A stretch of 64,000 nt of DNA from Xenorhabdus hominickii. Its GTDB lineage: Bacteria > Pseudomonadota > Gammaproteobacteria > Enterobacterales > Enterobacteriaceae. Below are positions 24,384-34,900 of the stretch, in pieces. The translations under genes and the position numbers were made by a program. Under the pieces are notes generated by a model. It was given only the letters and a program-made list of their open reading frames with translations. It had not been told where the DNA came from and did not search any database. The stretch is taken from NCBI RefSeq assembly GCF_002632725.1, contig NZ_NJAI01000009.1:38379-102378 (forward strand), written 5' to 3'. The number at the start of each line of letters is the position of its first letter. Position 1 is the stretch's first letter.

Positions 24384-27300
24384 TTACAGCAAACCAAGCC
24401 TTACTCGTAAAACACCTTTTTCGTCATAAACATCAATGCGATTATTGGAGATGTTTAACCTTCCCTGTCCAGACGTTTGACCATTCATTTCTAGCTGACC
24501 ATTTTTGCCAAATCTCCAGCCTGTTTTCCCTGCTGAGTAGTTGTCAGATTGCAAGTCGCCAACCTTACCGCTACTTATTGAGCCATCTTTGATATAAGCG
24601 GCATTCATATAGGTAGTGCCATTTTCAACAACAAACGGGGTTGTCACTGCACCATTGTTTACATTTATTAAACCAAATCGATCTGCCTGAACAAGAAATT
24701 GTGAGGCATTGTTATTGACTCCTAATGCCATACCTGCTGCATATTTTTTCCCATCTTTAGTCGTTTCTACTTTCAGATTCCAAGAAGCGGAAATTTTACC
24801 GTTAATATCAGCTACTGTTTTTGTGGTCTGCTGAACAATTGCAGCATTCTCATTAACTTTTGCTTGAACCGTATCCACCCGGTTCCCAAGAGCCGAGTCA
24901 CCATTAACACGCGCTGTTTGCTCTACTTTTACAGCAGCCTCATTAGCATTGGTTTTTGCCAGAACTTTAGATATTTCCTCTGCTAAAGCATCATCTTTGG
25001 TAGCTCTAGCACTGGCTTCATTGGATACCGCACTGGCAATATCTTTTTGAGTTTTAGCACTCAAGACATTGACACTATCAGCTAAACTTTTATCGGAAGT
25101 TGTACGTGCGTTTTTTTCTGTCAATACTGCTGCTTCAATATCCTTGCTAGTCTGTGTCTTAAGACGTTCAACACTTTGAGACAGAGCATCATCTTTAGTT
25201 GCGCGGGTATTCTTTTCCTCATCAAGTTGAGATTTGATGTCTGTCCCGACTTCGCTTCTTAACTGAGTGATTTGCCTAGATAATGCTTCATCTGCATTCG
25301 CCCGTGTTTGTTTTTCTTCATTCAATTGAGCATTGATGCTTTGGTTTACTTCGCTTTTTAGCTGAGTTACCTGTTTAGACAATGCCTCATCTGAATTTGC
25401 ACGGGTTTGCTTTTCTTCATTCAGTTGCGCATTGATACTTTCATTGATTTCACTTTTTAACTGAGTAACCTGTCTGGATAATGCTTCATCTGCATTCGTT
25501 CGTGTTTGTTTTTCCTCACTTAACTGAGCCTTGATGTTTTGATCGACTTCACTTTTCAGTTGGGTAACTTGTCTGGATAATGCCTCATCCGCATTAGCTC
25601 GTGTCTGTTTTTCCTCACTTAACTGAGCCTTGATGTTTTGATCGACTTCACTTTTCAGTTGGGTAACTTGTTTAGATAGTGCCTCATCTGCATTAGCTCG
25701 TGCTTGTTTTTCCTCACTTAACTGAGCCTTGATGTTTTGATCGACTTCACTTTTCAGTTGGGTAACTTGTTTAGATAGTGCCTCATCCGCATTAGCTCGT
25801 GTCTGTTTTTCCTCACTTAACTGAGCCTTGATGTTTTGATCGACTTCACTTTTCAGTTGGGTAACTTGTCTGGATAATGCCTCATCCGCATTAGCTCGTG
25901 TCTGTTTTTCCTCACTTAACTGAGCCTTGATGTTTTGATCGACTTCACTTTTCAGTTGGGTAACTTGTTTAGATAGTGCCTCATCTGCATTAGCTCGTGC
26001 TTGTTTTTCCTCATTTAATTGAGCTTTTATGTTTTGATTGAACTCTGCGGTTATTGTTTCTATCTTCTGAGATAATGCTTGCTGTCCGTCCACAATTACT
26101 TTCTGATCAGTGAATATCTTGGCATTGGTATCACGTTGTTCCCTAACTTCTTCTTCACCTTTTAGCGCTGTATCAATAGCTGCCTTAGCAACAGCTTCAA
26201 CTGAACCGGTAACGCGAGCGCTTGTCTTCTCGGCATCAATAGCTGTAGACTCAGCTCTTTTAATGGCCGCATCGTGGCTGTTTATTTTTGTTTCGATCAA
26301 TTCGACTTTTTCAGTTGTTGCTTTATCCCCTTCAATTCGAGAATTTCTCTCTTCGATCAAGACGGCTTCTATATTGCCTTTTACCGTCTGAATAACCTCC
26401 AACGTTGAAGAGAGCTTTTTATCCTGCTCATCGACAGTATTTTTGATTTTGACAATCTTAGATGCGTTATTATCTGCGTCTTGCAGGGCTTTTTGGGCAC
26501 TCTCTTTTACCGTTTCAACGGAAGAATTTAGAGTTTCTTGAGAAGCCTTGATTTCACCAGTTATTTTATCAATCTCATCAATTTTTTTATCCGACTCATC
26601 AGCCAAATCTTGTATTGCATCGATCTTAATTTCCGACTTGTTAACCAAGTCCTGAATCGCATCAATCTTTATCTCTGATTTATCAATCAAACCTTGTATT
26701 GCATCAAGATCTCCCTTGACAGCTTTAGTTTCGAGTTCTTCTAATAGCTCTTTACCGAGTTCGCTTGATGTGATTTTATTTTTCAAAAAAGACAATACAT
26801 CTTTCGTAGTCGCACTTGTACCTAAGTTAGAATTTACAGGGCTTAACATACCTCGTTTGTTGACTGCTCTTACCCAGTAATACCACGTAACGTCATCGTC
26901 CAAACCAGAGTGCGTAAAGGTTGTTGACGATATTTTTGCCAAAAGACTCGCCGTCTCGAAGTTATTTTTTTGTGAGCCATAAACATAAATCGTTTCAAGG
27001 TCGATAGCGTCAGGATTTACCCAAGTCAGCACAATTTGTCGGTAGTCTCCAACTGCTGCCAGATTTTTAGGTGCTCCCGGTGGCATCAAAGTACCAAGAG
27101 TGGTGTAAGTCGCTGCTAACGTCTCGGTTTTTCTACCAGTAATTGAGATCGCAAAAACTTCGATATCATATCTAGCGCTATCCACAACATTCAATATTTC
27201 ACATTGATTGTCGGTGACTTCCATCCGAACCCAATTGTCCACCACATCACTACGGCGATAGCGGAGAACATATTTAGGGGAGCGTCCTTCCCAAGATACA

Positions 27301-29279
27301 ATTAATTTCACCGACAGGTTACCGGGAGATGAAAGATAAGTTACCTCTGTTATCTCTAACCCAGTGGGTTTACTGAAAGTCGGATCTAAGATGCTTGTTT
27401 TAGGCGGGATGAGGGTTGCACCACGGTCAATCGCTTCAAATTTAGAGGGATTATGCTCAACGCCGGTGATTTCAAATGTACCTTTTTCATCCCCTTCTCT
27501 CACACTCAGTACACGGACCAAAACTGGTTCTAAATCAGGTTCAGTGATCGTCCAGATACCCATTTCCATAGGTTCGTCACCGGTATTAATCGGCTCTTTA
27601 AACGTCACAGTCTGGTATTCACCAGTCGGCTCAAGCAAGTTACGATCTATCATGCGACTATCAGCCGTCAGATAGGTGATGAATGCTCCCTCTTTATCGA
27701 GTTTTACCGGAGCGTCTAGTGTTATACTGTTTTTAGTAAAGGATTTAATACGCCCCGAATTACGCTTACCGGAACGATATTTATCTTGCAGTTTTACTAA
27801 TTCACCGGGAACCAAAAATGAACTGTCGATCCCAGCTTTGAAAGTGATAACATCTGTCTCCATTTTAGACGTATAAAGCAGCCAAAGGCCAGTTCTGTAC
27901 GCTTGCCCCCGACTGGTACAACCAAACGCCAGCGATTCCGTTTTACGAATTCCAAAGCGTTTTTTAGCCTCTTCATCCTCGATATATTCAATATTTTGTT
28001 TGTAAAGGTCATCCTTATCGTTGTAGGTGACAACGGCAACGGTTGGGCGATCTTTACGTGATGACCCTTTGCGAACAACTTTATCAATGATATTTGCTGC
28101 CGAAAACTGCATAACAGGTGTAGACGGACTATCTTGCCGGAGGTTAATCATTCCTCCAGCCCAAAAGACCATACCACGGAATACCGAAGCAATGTCAGCA
28201 ATGACCTTATACGCCTCCTGACGGCTGGCAATCACTGTATTAATAGTAAATCGCTTTTCTGTCCCTCCGAAGCCATCAGGAACTTCCTGATCGCAATAAC
28301 GCCCTATTTGATAGAACTGTCCTCTGTCGATCATTGATTCATTGACAAAATTTCCCAAGCCATATCGTTTATTTGTAAGCAAATCATAAAGAATCCATGC
28401 AGGGTTAGATGACACCTGAATATCAAAGCCTCCATCCCAATCTCCCTGATAAATATTTTCGGTAGGAATATAGTTTGAAGGAACCCGGATTTTCATACCC
28501 GAAACAAGGTATGAACGACGAGGCATATTTCCGCCAAATTCCCGCGAATCAATGGTAATTCCAACTATTGCACTGTTAGGATATCCCATTTTTGTAAATA
28601 CAATTTCTCCATAGGACGATACCAGCGTTTTGTTGTGCAAATAATCACTGCTGCTATCAGGAGTAAATCGAGAAATCCGAATACGGTAATTTTTTCCGGG
28701 TTTAGGTAAATCAATAAAATATTCTCGTAGGAATTTGCCACTTGATTTTTTAGCTACCGTAATCGTACTATCCTTATGATCTACTGGGATAACTGGCTTA
28801 AATGAATCTCCACCCACAGCTAATTGGAACTGCAATTGAACTTTCGCCCCGTATACATCTCCATTTTCTTTGTTAGTCGAAACCATACGGGGAAATTCCA
28901 TGATGACTCGTACTCGGTCAGCATCATCATTGTCAATTTGCAACGTTTTAGGCGTTGTACTTTTAAGTTCTGTCGCAACATTGTGAGGCGTTTCAATGTC
29001 ATCAAAGCCATCTATCGGGTCTTGATTCTGCTCCCCACGTCTTTCCCAAAATTTCACTCCATTAAAGTTTGGTGAGCCATCAGGATTCAATAAAGGTACA
29101 TTGTCCAAAAAGACAGACTGACCGCCATTTTTTAAACCACCAATTACACCTTCACCCAAAAGATCCAGTATTGACGCGAGTGTCTTAGATTCAACATTGT
29201 CAGGAGCTTCAACAGATTGTCTTGGTTTTTCACCACCACCACCACCAGCTCCGGCTATAATCATTTTTTCTTTTTTCAT
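24384..29279 (-). CDS. J: Lambda J-like tail tip / host-specificity protein
   Basis: 1631 residues from ATG 29279 (GGAG 6 bases upstream; the ATG at 29291 lies in that site). Central tail tip protein. The first ~620 residues match lambda J (GGGGGEKPRQSVEAPDNVES, ASILDLLGEGVIGGLKNG, the TipJ core, and YRTGLWLLYTSKMETDVITF). Two fibronectin III-like domains follow (about 640-830, with TTFTHSGLDDDVTWYYWVRA). Residues 840-1450 are a long coiled coil that includes a 33-residue tandem repeat. The C-terminus (GWRFGKNGQLEMNGQTSGQG) is a lambda-like tip. Longer than lambda J (1132) because of the coil. Confidence 0.93.
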   Translation of the reverse strand: MKKEKMIIAGAGGGGGEKPRQSVEAPDNVESKTLASILDLLGEGVIGGLKNGGQSVFLDNVPLLNPDGSPNFNGVKFWERRGEQNQDPIDGFDDIETPHNVATELKSTTPKTLQIDNDDADRVRVIMEFPRMVSTNKENGDVYGAKVQLQFQLAVGGDSFKPVIPVDHKDSTITVAKKSSGKFLREYFIDLPKPGKNYRIRISRFTPDSSSDYLHNKTLVSSYGEIVFTKMGYPNSAIVGITIDSREFGGNMPRRSYLVSGMKIRVPSNYIPTENIYQGDWDGGFDIQVSSNPAWILYDLLTNKRYGLGNFVNESMIDRGQFYQIGRYCDQEVPDGFGGTEKRFTINTVIASRQEAYKVIADIASVFRGMVFWAGGMINLRQDSPSTPVMQFSAANIIDKVVRKGSSRKDRPTVAVVTYNDKDDLYKQNIEYIEDEEAKKRFGIRKTESLAFGCTSRGQAYRTGLWLLYTSKMETDVITFKAGIDSSFLVPGELVKLQDKYRSGKRNSGRIKSFTKNSITLDAPVKLDKEGAFITYLTADSRMIDRNLLEPTGEYQTVTFKEPINTGDEPMEMGIWTITEPDLEPVLVRVLSVREGDEKGTFEITGVEHNPSKFEAIDRGATLIPPKTSILDPTFSKPTGLEITEVTYLSSPGNLSVKLIVSWEGRSPKYVLRYRRSDVVDNWVRMEVTDNQCEILNVVDSARYDIEVFAISITGRKTETLAATYTTLGTLMPPGAPKNLAAVGDYRQIVLTWVNPDAIDLETIYVYGSQKNNFETASLLAKISSTTFTHSGLDDDVTWYYWVRAVNKRGMLSPVNSNLGTSATTKDVLSFLKNKITSSELGKELLEELETKAVKGDLDAIQGLIDKSEIKIDAIQDLVNKSEIKIDAIQDLADESDKKIDEIDKITGEIKASQETLNSSVETVKESAQKALQDADNNASKIVKIKNTVDEQDKKLSSTLEVIQTVKGNIEAVLIEERNSRIEGDKATTEKVELIETKINSHDAAIKRAESTAIDAEKTSARVTGSVEAVAKAAIDTALKGEEEVREQRDTNAKIFTDQKVIVDGQQALSQKIETITAEFNQNIKAQLNEEKQARANADEALSKQVTQLKSEVDQNIKAQLSEEKQTRANADEALSRQVTQLKSEVDQNIKAQLSEEKQTRANADEALSKQVTQLKSEVDQNIKAQLSEEKQARANADEALSKQVTQLKSEVDQNIKAQLSEEKQTRANADEALSRQVTQLKSEVDQNIKAQLSEEKQTRTNADEALSRQVTQLKSEINESINAQLNEEKQTRANSDEALSKQVTQLKSEVNQSINAQLNEEKQTRANADEALSRQITQLRSEVGTDIKSQLDEEKNTRATKDDALSQSVERLKTQTSKDIEAAVLTEKNARTTSDKSLADSVNVLSAKTQKDIASAVSNEASARATKDDALAEEISKVLAKTNANEAAVKVEQTARVNGDSALGNRVDTVQAKVNENAAIVQQTTKTVADINGKISASWNLKVETTKDGKKYAAGMALGVNNNASQFLVQADRFGLINVNNGAVTTPFVVENGTTYMNAAYIKDGSISSGKVGDLQSDNYSAGKTGWRFGKNGQLEMNGQTSGQGRLNISNNRIDVYDEKGVLRVRLGLL
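25230..26035 (-). repeat. 99-bp tandem repeats within the J gene
   Basis: Eight closely related and about three more diverged copies of a 33-codon unit, consensus QLKSEVDQNIKAQLSEEK then QTRANADEALSKQVT. Copies between about 25500 and 26000 are nearly identical at DNA level (the phrase gatgttttgatcgacttc recurs every 99 bases), showing recent expansion by slippage or recombination. Copy number is likely to vary between relatives and changes tip length. Confidence 0.9.
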
Positions 29280-29384
29280 TGCAATCTCCATATCGCAAGC
29301 AAGTACTTAAGTACATACAATGATGTATAACTTTATAATCAAATACAATTTTAAATACAGTTTGTTAACTACTCTTAACTAGAG

Positions 29385-30065
29385 CTATGCTTTTTCTTTT
29401 TTATTTATAATAGCATTCGCCATTTTATGCGCAATTTCCTTCGGTTCTGGTGGGTCAGGTATTAATTGTTCTACGGACAATTTAAGGCTGATTAACTGGG
29501 AGCCAACGAGGATTTCTTCACCATAAATAAGGGGTACAGGCGCACCTTGCTCTACTGTATTTTCAGGGCCGTCAAAGTAAGTTGAGTTTTTGCGGTTATT
29601 CGCCCCTCCCGTATTTGGCTTCGGTTGTTTTGACAAAAGACCAACTACACCACTTGCCAACATGGAAAGACCAGCCATAAAGGCTGGTGGGCCTAACCAA
29701 AATGAGGATATCATTAACGCCACACCAACAACGACCTGAACAATGCTCATGGCCTTAGCTCCGGCACCGCGATAAATAGGCGTAATACAGACATGAATCA
29801 TATCCCCATTATTTTCCATCTGATATTCAGTTTCACTCATGTCGCGTATTGCGCCATTGGCCCTAGTCACCCGGATATGATATTTCTGGTACTTTCTAGC
29901 ATTCTGCTTCATCCAAGCGAGCAACCCTTGTCTGTTACAGTTAATAATGCTGATACCTTGTCGTACCGTCGTGCACTTTACTTTGTGCTCTTTACCAAAT
30001 TTCTTGCCCAGCACACCGCCAAATTCAAAGGTGACGATATTCGGTGTGTTTGTTTTTTCACTCAT
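29385..30065 (-). CDS. I: Lambda I-like tail assembly protein
   Basis: 226 residues. Needed for tail tip assembly in lambda and removed before maturity. The family pattern is present: an N-terminal ubiquitin-like domain (VTFEFGGVLGKKFGKEHKVK), then a Gly/Ala-rich hydrophobic segment VVVGVALMISSFWLGPPAFM and the C-terminal TYFDGPENTVEQGAPVPLIY, GEEILVGSQLISLKLSVEQL. The start overlaps the K stop by 4 bases (ATGA). It lies between K and J as in lambda. Confidence 0.9.
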   Translation of the reverse strand: MSEKTNTPNIVTFEFGGVLGKKFGKEHKVKCTTVRQGISIINCNRQGLLAWMKQNARKYQKYHIRVTRANGAIRDMSETEYQMENNGDMIHVCITPIYRGAGAKAMSIVQVVVGVALMISSFWLGPPAFMAGLSMLASGVVGLLSKQPKPNTGGANNRKNSTYFDGPENTVEQGAPVPLIYGEEILVGSQLISLKLSVEQLIPDPPEPKEIAHKMANAIINKKEKA

Positions 30066-30835
30066 AGCAAATCCTTGTGCCGTAAATGGTGAATAGTATT
30101 TTTCTGGTACATGCCGCCATAGATTGCTTTACTGCTTAATCGGTTGGCCTGATGGTGCAATATCATGTTATCACCAATGTAAACAGCGCAGTGGTCGGGC
30201 ATTTTTGAGCCTATTTTCATAGCAAACAGATCGCCGCGCTGGGGCTTTGTTCCGTAAGGCAGTTTAACCAAGTCTTGTTCAGCAAAGTTGTCACTTAGAA
30301 TATCTTTATTGCCATCCCACCAATTAGGGATGTGTAGATGTGGACACGCCCCCACCTGAATATTAAATTCTCTCTTGAGGTAATCGCGACATAACATCCA
30401 ACAATCAAATACTCCAAAAGCGTAAGGTCTTCCCTCATAAGGCATTTCAAAACCATTTGGGGAAATGACATTCACATCACTGATAATGAATTCACTATCA
30501 ATTTCAGGGTTATAATTCTTTGTCACATTGATGATAAACCACGGAAGCTCTGAGGCTTCACAACCAGCCAAATCTGCTTCACTGGCTTTATTGGTTCCAT
30601 CCGTATGGCTATGCCATACTCCTACGACTTCCCCTTTCCTTTCCGCTGCTATCTGCTCGTCTGCGTCCATAACAAAAAAATTAACGGGGTCTTCCGCAAC
30701 GTTTTTACACAACGCAAGCTCATACTTCGTTCCCTTTGTGTTAACCAACAATCCGCAAGCCTCATTTGGATAAGCGGTGACTGCTGCCTGTTGCATTACC
30801 AAATATAACTCTGTACTCATCATATCTTGGATCAT
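30062..30835 (-). CDS. K: Lambda K-like tail protein: JAMM + NlpC/P60 peptidase
   Basis: 257 residues. The N-terminal half is a Mov34/JAB metalloprotease: NEACGLL (Glu) and GVWHSHTDGTNKASEADLAG carrying H-x-H-x(7)-S-x-x-D. The C-terminal half is NlpC/P60: catalytic Cys in YAFGVFDCWMLCRDYLKRE and His in MPDHCAVYIGDNMILHH. The protein processes or cuts peptidoglycan at the tail tip. Overlaps L by 4 bases and I by 4 bases. All key residues are intact. Confidence 0.93.
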   Translation of the reverse strand: MIQDMMSTELYLVMQQAAVTAYPNEACGLLVNTKGTKYELALCKNVAEDPVNFFVMDADEQIAAERKGEVVGVWHSHTDGTNKASEADLAGCEASELPWFIINVTKNYNPEIDSEFIISDVNVISPNGFEMPYEGRPYAFGVFDCWMLCRDYLKREFNIQVGACPHLHIPNWWDGNKDILSDNFAEQDLVKLPYGTKPQRGDLFAMKIGSKMPDHCAVYIGDNMILHHQANRLSSKAIYGGMYQKNTIHHLRHKDLL

Positions 30836-31539
30836 GCGCGTGTCGCTCCCGGAAAGCCGCCAAACATAATGATCCCATCAGCAAAGTAATTCTTCCGCGC
30901 CCGGCAACTAGATAATCGCTTAGGACAGAAGTCTGCTCCGGCGATAGGAGTTGGTTTGTCATCTTTATCAAAAGCAGGGCCAGTATATCCACACTCTGCA
31001 CCACGATAATCCCACTGACAAGAATTACGGATCACTTGGCGATTAGGAAGTTGTACCCCCATCAGGTCATAAACTGACGCTAGTTCAAATTCCACTATTT
31101 CGCAGGTTTCAAGATTTTTTTGGTCTATAAACCATACATCATCAGGGAAATGCTGTTCTGGATTTGCGTCTGGATTGACCCCATCAGGAAAGTTTTCTGC
31201 ATCAAGGAAACATTGCATCGTCCGCTTGCGTGTCACCTGACAACCTAACAAATCATCTTTAGTTTGCAACTCAGCAGAAATCAATCCATGCAGATTGACA
31301 ACTTTTAACTTAGGCCTTGGAAGTTTACCTTCTCCGCTAATATCAAAACCTGTTGCCTTTATCGGCATAGGTTGGTAGGTTTTTCCCTGCCATACGACAG
31401 GTTGGTTTACATCATTTGTACCAGCGTGAAAATAGAATCTACCTCCGCCCGTATTCTTAGGCAGATCGATAATAAAAAATTCAAAGATAGATTCAGGTGA
31501 TAATAATTGAATTTGCTGTCTGATTGACTTTCCTGTCAT
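30832..31539 (-). CDS. L: Lambda L-like minor tail protein (Fe-S type)
   Basis: 235 residues. Tail tip protein. The C-terminal cysteine set is conserved: SCQWDYRGAECGYTG, ADFCPKRLSSCRARKN, the four-cysteine cluster that binds iron-sulfur in lambda L. The N-terminal domain (IFEFFIIDLPKNTGGGRFYF) begins the usual fold. Operon position between M and K is as in lambda. Confidence 0.92.
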   Translation of the reverse strand: MTGKSIRQQIQLLSPESIFEFFIIDLPKNTGGGRFYFHAGTNDVNQPVVWQGKTYQPMPIKATGFDISGEGKLPRPKLKVVNLHGLISAELQTKDDLLGCQVTRKRTMQCFLDAENFPDGVNPDANPEQHFPDDVWFIDQKNLETCEIVEFELASVYDLMGVQLPNRQVIRNSCQWDYRGAECGYTGPAFDKDDKPTPIAGADFCPKRLSSCRARKNYFADGIIMFGGFPGATRA

Positions 31540-31593
31540 TGCGTTTCACTCCTTGAAACAAAGCCGCCTCAATCCATGAGGCGGCATATATTT

Positions 31594-31926
31594 TTACTCG
31601 AACACTTGTCTGAACGTTGCGGAAAGCGTAGCCGCACCTTCATGTCTAACTACGTTAAAATCTTCACAAACAATTGTATAGTTTTTTTTGTCGGGAGATA
31701 CCCAATTAAACGAGTCTTTCCCGCCGTGCTCATACAGAAATTCTTCAATTTCCGCAATGAACGAATAGCCACCCTCGAACACCAAACTCCACTCAAATTT
31801 ACGCCAGTTAAACCCTGACGTTAATCGTTGCTCGTACCCCTCATCAAAGGACTGCTTGCTAAGCGTTGACTTGAAGTTCTTTCGGGAGTCAAACTTCGGA
31901 TGCCATTTAAAGGTTTTTCGTTCCAT
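31594..31926 (-). CDS. M: Lambda M-like minor tail protein
   Basis: 110 residues, typical length. Pattern FKWHPKFDSRKNFKSTLSKQ, GYEQRLTSGFNWRKFEWSLV, EIEEFLYEHGGKDSFNWVSP and EGAATLSATFRQVFE all fit M-type tail tip proteins. Three bases separate it from the tape measure gene; 54 bases of spacer precede L. Confidence 0.9.
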   Translation of the reverse strand: MERKTFKWHPKFDSRKNFKSTLSKQSFDEGYEQRLTSGFNWRKFEWSLVFEGGYSFIAEIEEFLYEHGGKDSFNWVSPDKKNYTIVCEDFNVVRHEGAATLSATFRQVFE

Positions 31927-31929
31927 ATG

Positions 31930-34900
31930 TTACTCCGTTAACATACCGCCCGGACGTTTTTCTTCGGTCATTGTCTCAATAACAATGGATTTAATTTTTT
32001 GAGCTGTCTCGTTCCATGCCGACTCGTTGCTTGAATTACTTTTCTCATTGCTGTCACCGCCCTGATTTACTACAGATATTGAGATAACAACACTCTTATC
32101 TGAACCAGCACCTGCACCAATATCATCACCATTAATGTTCATGTTTACAGGAATACGGCGACCATCAGGTAAAGGCACATAGGCTTCGTTGTGCGACCCT
32201 TCACCAAAAAGAGCTAACTGGGGTGAAGTGGCAATGCCACCTTTTGAATATGCTTTTAATGGTATGGCCCCAGATCCACTCATGATACCTCCGTTCGCAA
32301 AAGCAAAACTTCCCATCGATTGCTTCATTGCCGCTGTTGTAGCTGCTATTGAAAGCTGAATTAGCGATGCAGAAGCCATAGCCGCACTAGTCGATAAAGT
32401 AGTGTTTGCAACGGAAGAAGCTGTTGTGGCAGCAGCATTCGCGGTTTGTGCGGTTGCACCAGTAAACATTGCCCACAATTGCTGAGCGTAACCAGCGAGG
32501 GTAGCGAAAATACCCTGTGACTGCATTGTCTGCAATGCACCTGTTGTTTCAGTTGCCGCCTTACCAAGCTCTTCAGTCGATTTAGACGCGGCATTTTCAC
32601 CGAAAGACTGAGCAGGGTTAGCAATGCCATCGGTGCCTCCTGTAGCATTAGAGCTACCAGAACCACCAAACATACTCCCTATACTTCCCATAGCTCCACC
32701 GATTTTTGAGATGAAGCTTTCACCAGTATTTCCACCAACACCTAAACCCAGCTCGTTAATCATCGGTGAAATAACCATGCTGCGGATAAACGTTCGTTGA
32801 AGTTCATTAAAAATAAAATTTCCAAAATCCGCTATATCAAATTTACCGGTCTCAAGAAAACTCATCAGCTTATCTTCGAGGTTATCGAATACCGACTTGA
32901 TATTGTCATCAATGAGCTTACCAAGATTCTGATAATCATATGCCATCTGCGCCGTAGCAGTTTCGGTCATACGCACCATTGCTTCCAGCTTACCAGCTTG
33001 GAATTTGGCGTGTTCTTCTGCTAAATGACGCTGAACCTCTTCGTTGTTTGATGCCGCAGCAATAATCTTTTGAAAATACTTGTCCGCTTCTTGGTAGTTT
33101 TTTTCAAACTCACTACGCATTTCAGTAACGGATTGAGTCATGCTGCCTTTAACGGTATTCGCAAAACCCGCCCATTTAGAAATAAGTTGATCGGCTGAGT
33201 CTTTGCCAAGTGCATTAAGGTAGTCCTTATCCTTAATTTCAGCTTTTACTTCGGCAAGTCTTGCATTAGCTCTGTCGATTTGCTCCTGACTTAAAATGCC
33301 CTCTCTAGGGACAGCGTTGGCTATTTTTTCTAACTCAGCTCTTAAATCACTAAGGTTTTTCTTATAATTAGCAACTTCTTCACTACCAAAGCTGATTTTC
33401 TCAGACATAACTTCAGCATCGTTGAGTAACTTTTTATGTGCCTCAGCCATACGTTCAGCTTCACGCTTAGCTTTTTCGGCTCTGGATTCGGCAGCTCTTG
33501 CACTGGTGTTATCTTTATTTTCATTCGCCGCATCACCCGCCATACGTGCGTTTGCCATTGCTGCATCTATACTTGCTTTATGACTTTTACTTAAATTGCT
33601 ATAGGCAACTTCAAGATCATCAACGTTAATTTCTTCTTCTTTGAGCGCATCCACTATATTGTAATGAGTCTGCAATTCTTGTTGTGAGGTGGCGGTTCTA
33701 CCATCGATTGTCTTTATTTTCTCGCCATTACCTAAACGTGCTGATGCGGAATTTCTACGGCTATTATCCTCTATAGTTTTCAACTTACCACCGAGAGCAT
33801 CGGATGTAGCATCCATAGCCTCACCATTAATACCGATTATCGACCCCATAAACATCTTTGCGGAATTGGCTATACGTTCAAGGGTGGATTGGTACATTTT
33901 TTCATAATTATTTAGAGAGTTAGTAGCGGCTAATAACTGGTTTTCAAGTTGAGTAATCAGCTTTTTCTGATGATCAGTTGCATTATTTCCAGCCTGTGCC
34001 CGAACTTTCGCTAACTCTGTCATTATGCGATTGATTTCAGATCGAGTTAAATCTGCCTGTTTGGTGATACTTGCTTTACCACGTTCTAATTCCTCATTGT
34101 ACAAAACCCCCATTTTCTCACCGTATTCCTTTCGGATAGAAAGTTGCAACGCGGTATCATTTTTTGCTGCGTTGAGTTTTGCCCCCATTTCAGCATTAAG
34201 AGCCTCAAGTTTGGATCTTAATGCTGCTTTTCTTACCTCATCTTCTCTTTCAATACTGTCCTCAAGTTGGGATAGTTTTCTTTCATACGCCCATTTAGCT
34301 TTAGCGACTTCGGTATTGGTTAACGAATCTTGCAATTCTTGTAATTTTCCAGCAATTTTTTCTTTTTCTTTTAAGAGGGCTTTTTCTACTTTCAAGGCTT
34401 GATTCAACGCTTCTTCGTTGTCAAGCTTACCACTCTTTTTATATTCTAAAGCAGGTTGCATAAGCTCTTGCTGATATTTGATTTTTTTTTCAATTTCTTT
34501 TAATTCTTTTAATTGACTCTCCTTTGCTTTTTTTAAGTCCTCCATTTGCTCATCAGTCACCAATTCAGGCGTATTTTTAGCCGTCTCCATCGCGTTTTTG
34601 GCTTTTTCATTTACTTTGTCATACCACCACGCAAGTAAAGCAAGAACCTCGATAATCGTAGTGACCGCAAAGACAATGACATTGGCTTTCATAACAGCGT
34701 CTAAACCACGCCAAGCATGTTTCATTTTTCCAATGGCAATTGTTCCAAGGTTAAGATTTTGCCCCATGCTAGAAGCGCGTTGAGAGATTAAAAGCATTTG
34801 TCTTGCTAGACCGCCAGAACTTGTCACAGTCGTTGCGATCATTCTGTTAAAGCCTGTTAACGCACCAGTTATTGACTTAAAAAAGGACAGAACAAGTACA

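Noticed and set aside
25230..26035. Regular 99-bp repeats considered as a CRISPR-like array
   Set aside because: The repeats stay in frame and encode a coiled-coil unit without spacers of independent sequence.
33342..33566. Small open frames inside the tape measure gene
   Set aside because: Shadow frames in the coiled-coil coding sequence, without ribosome sites.
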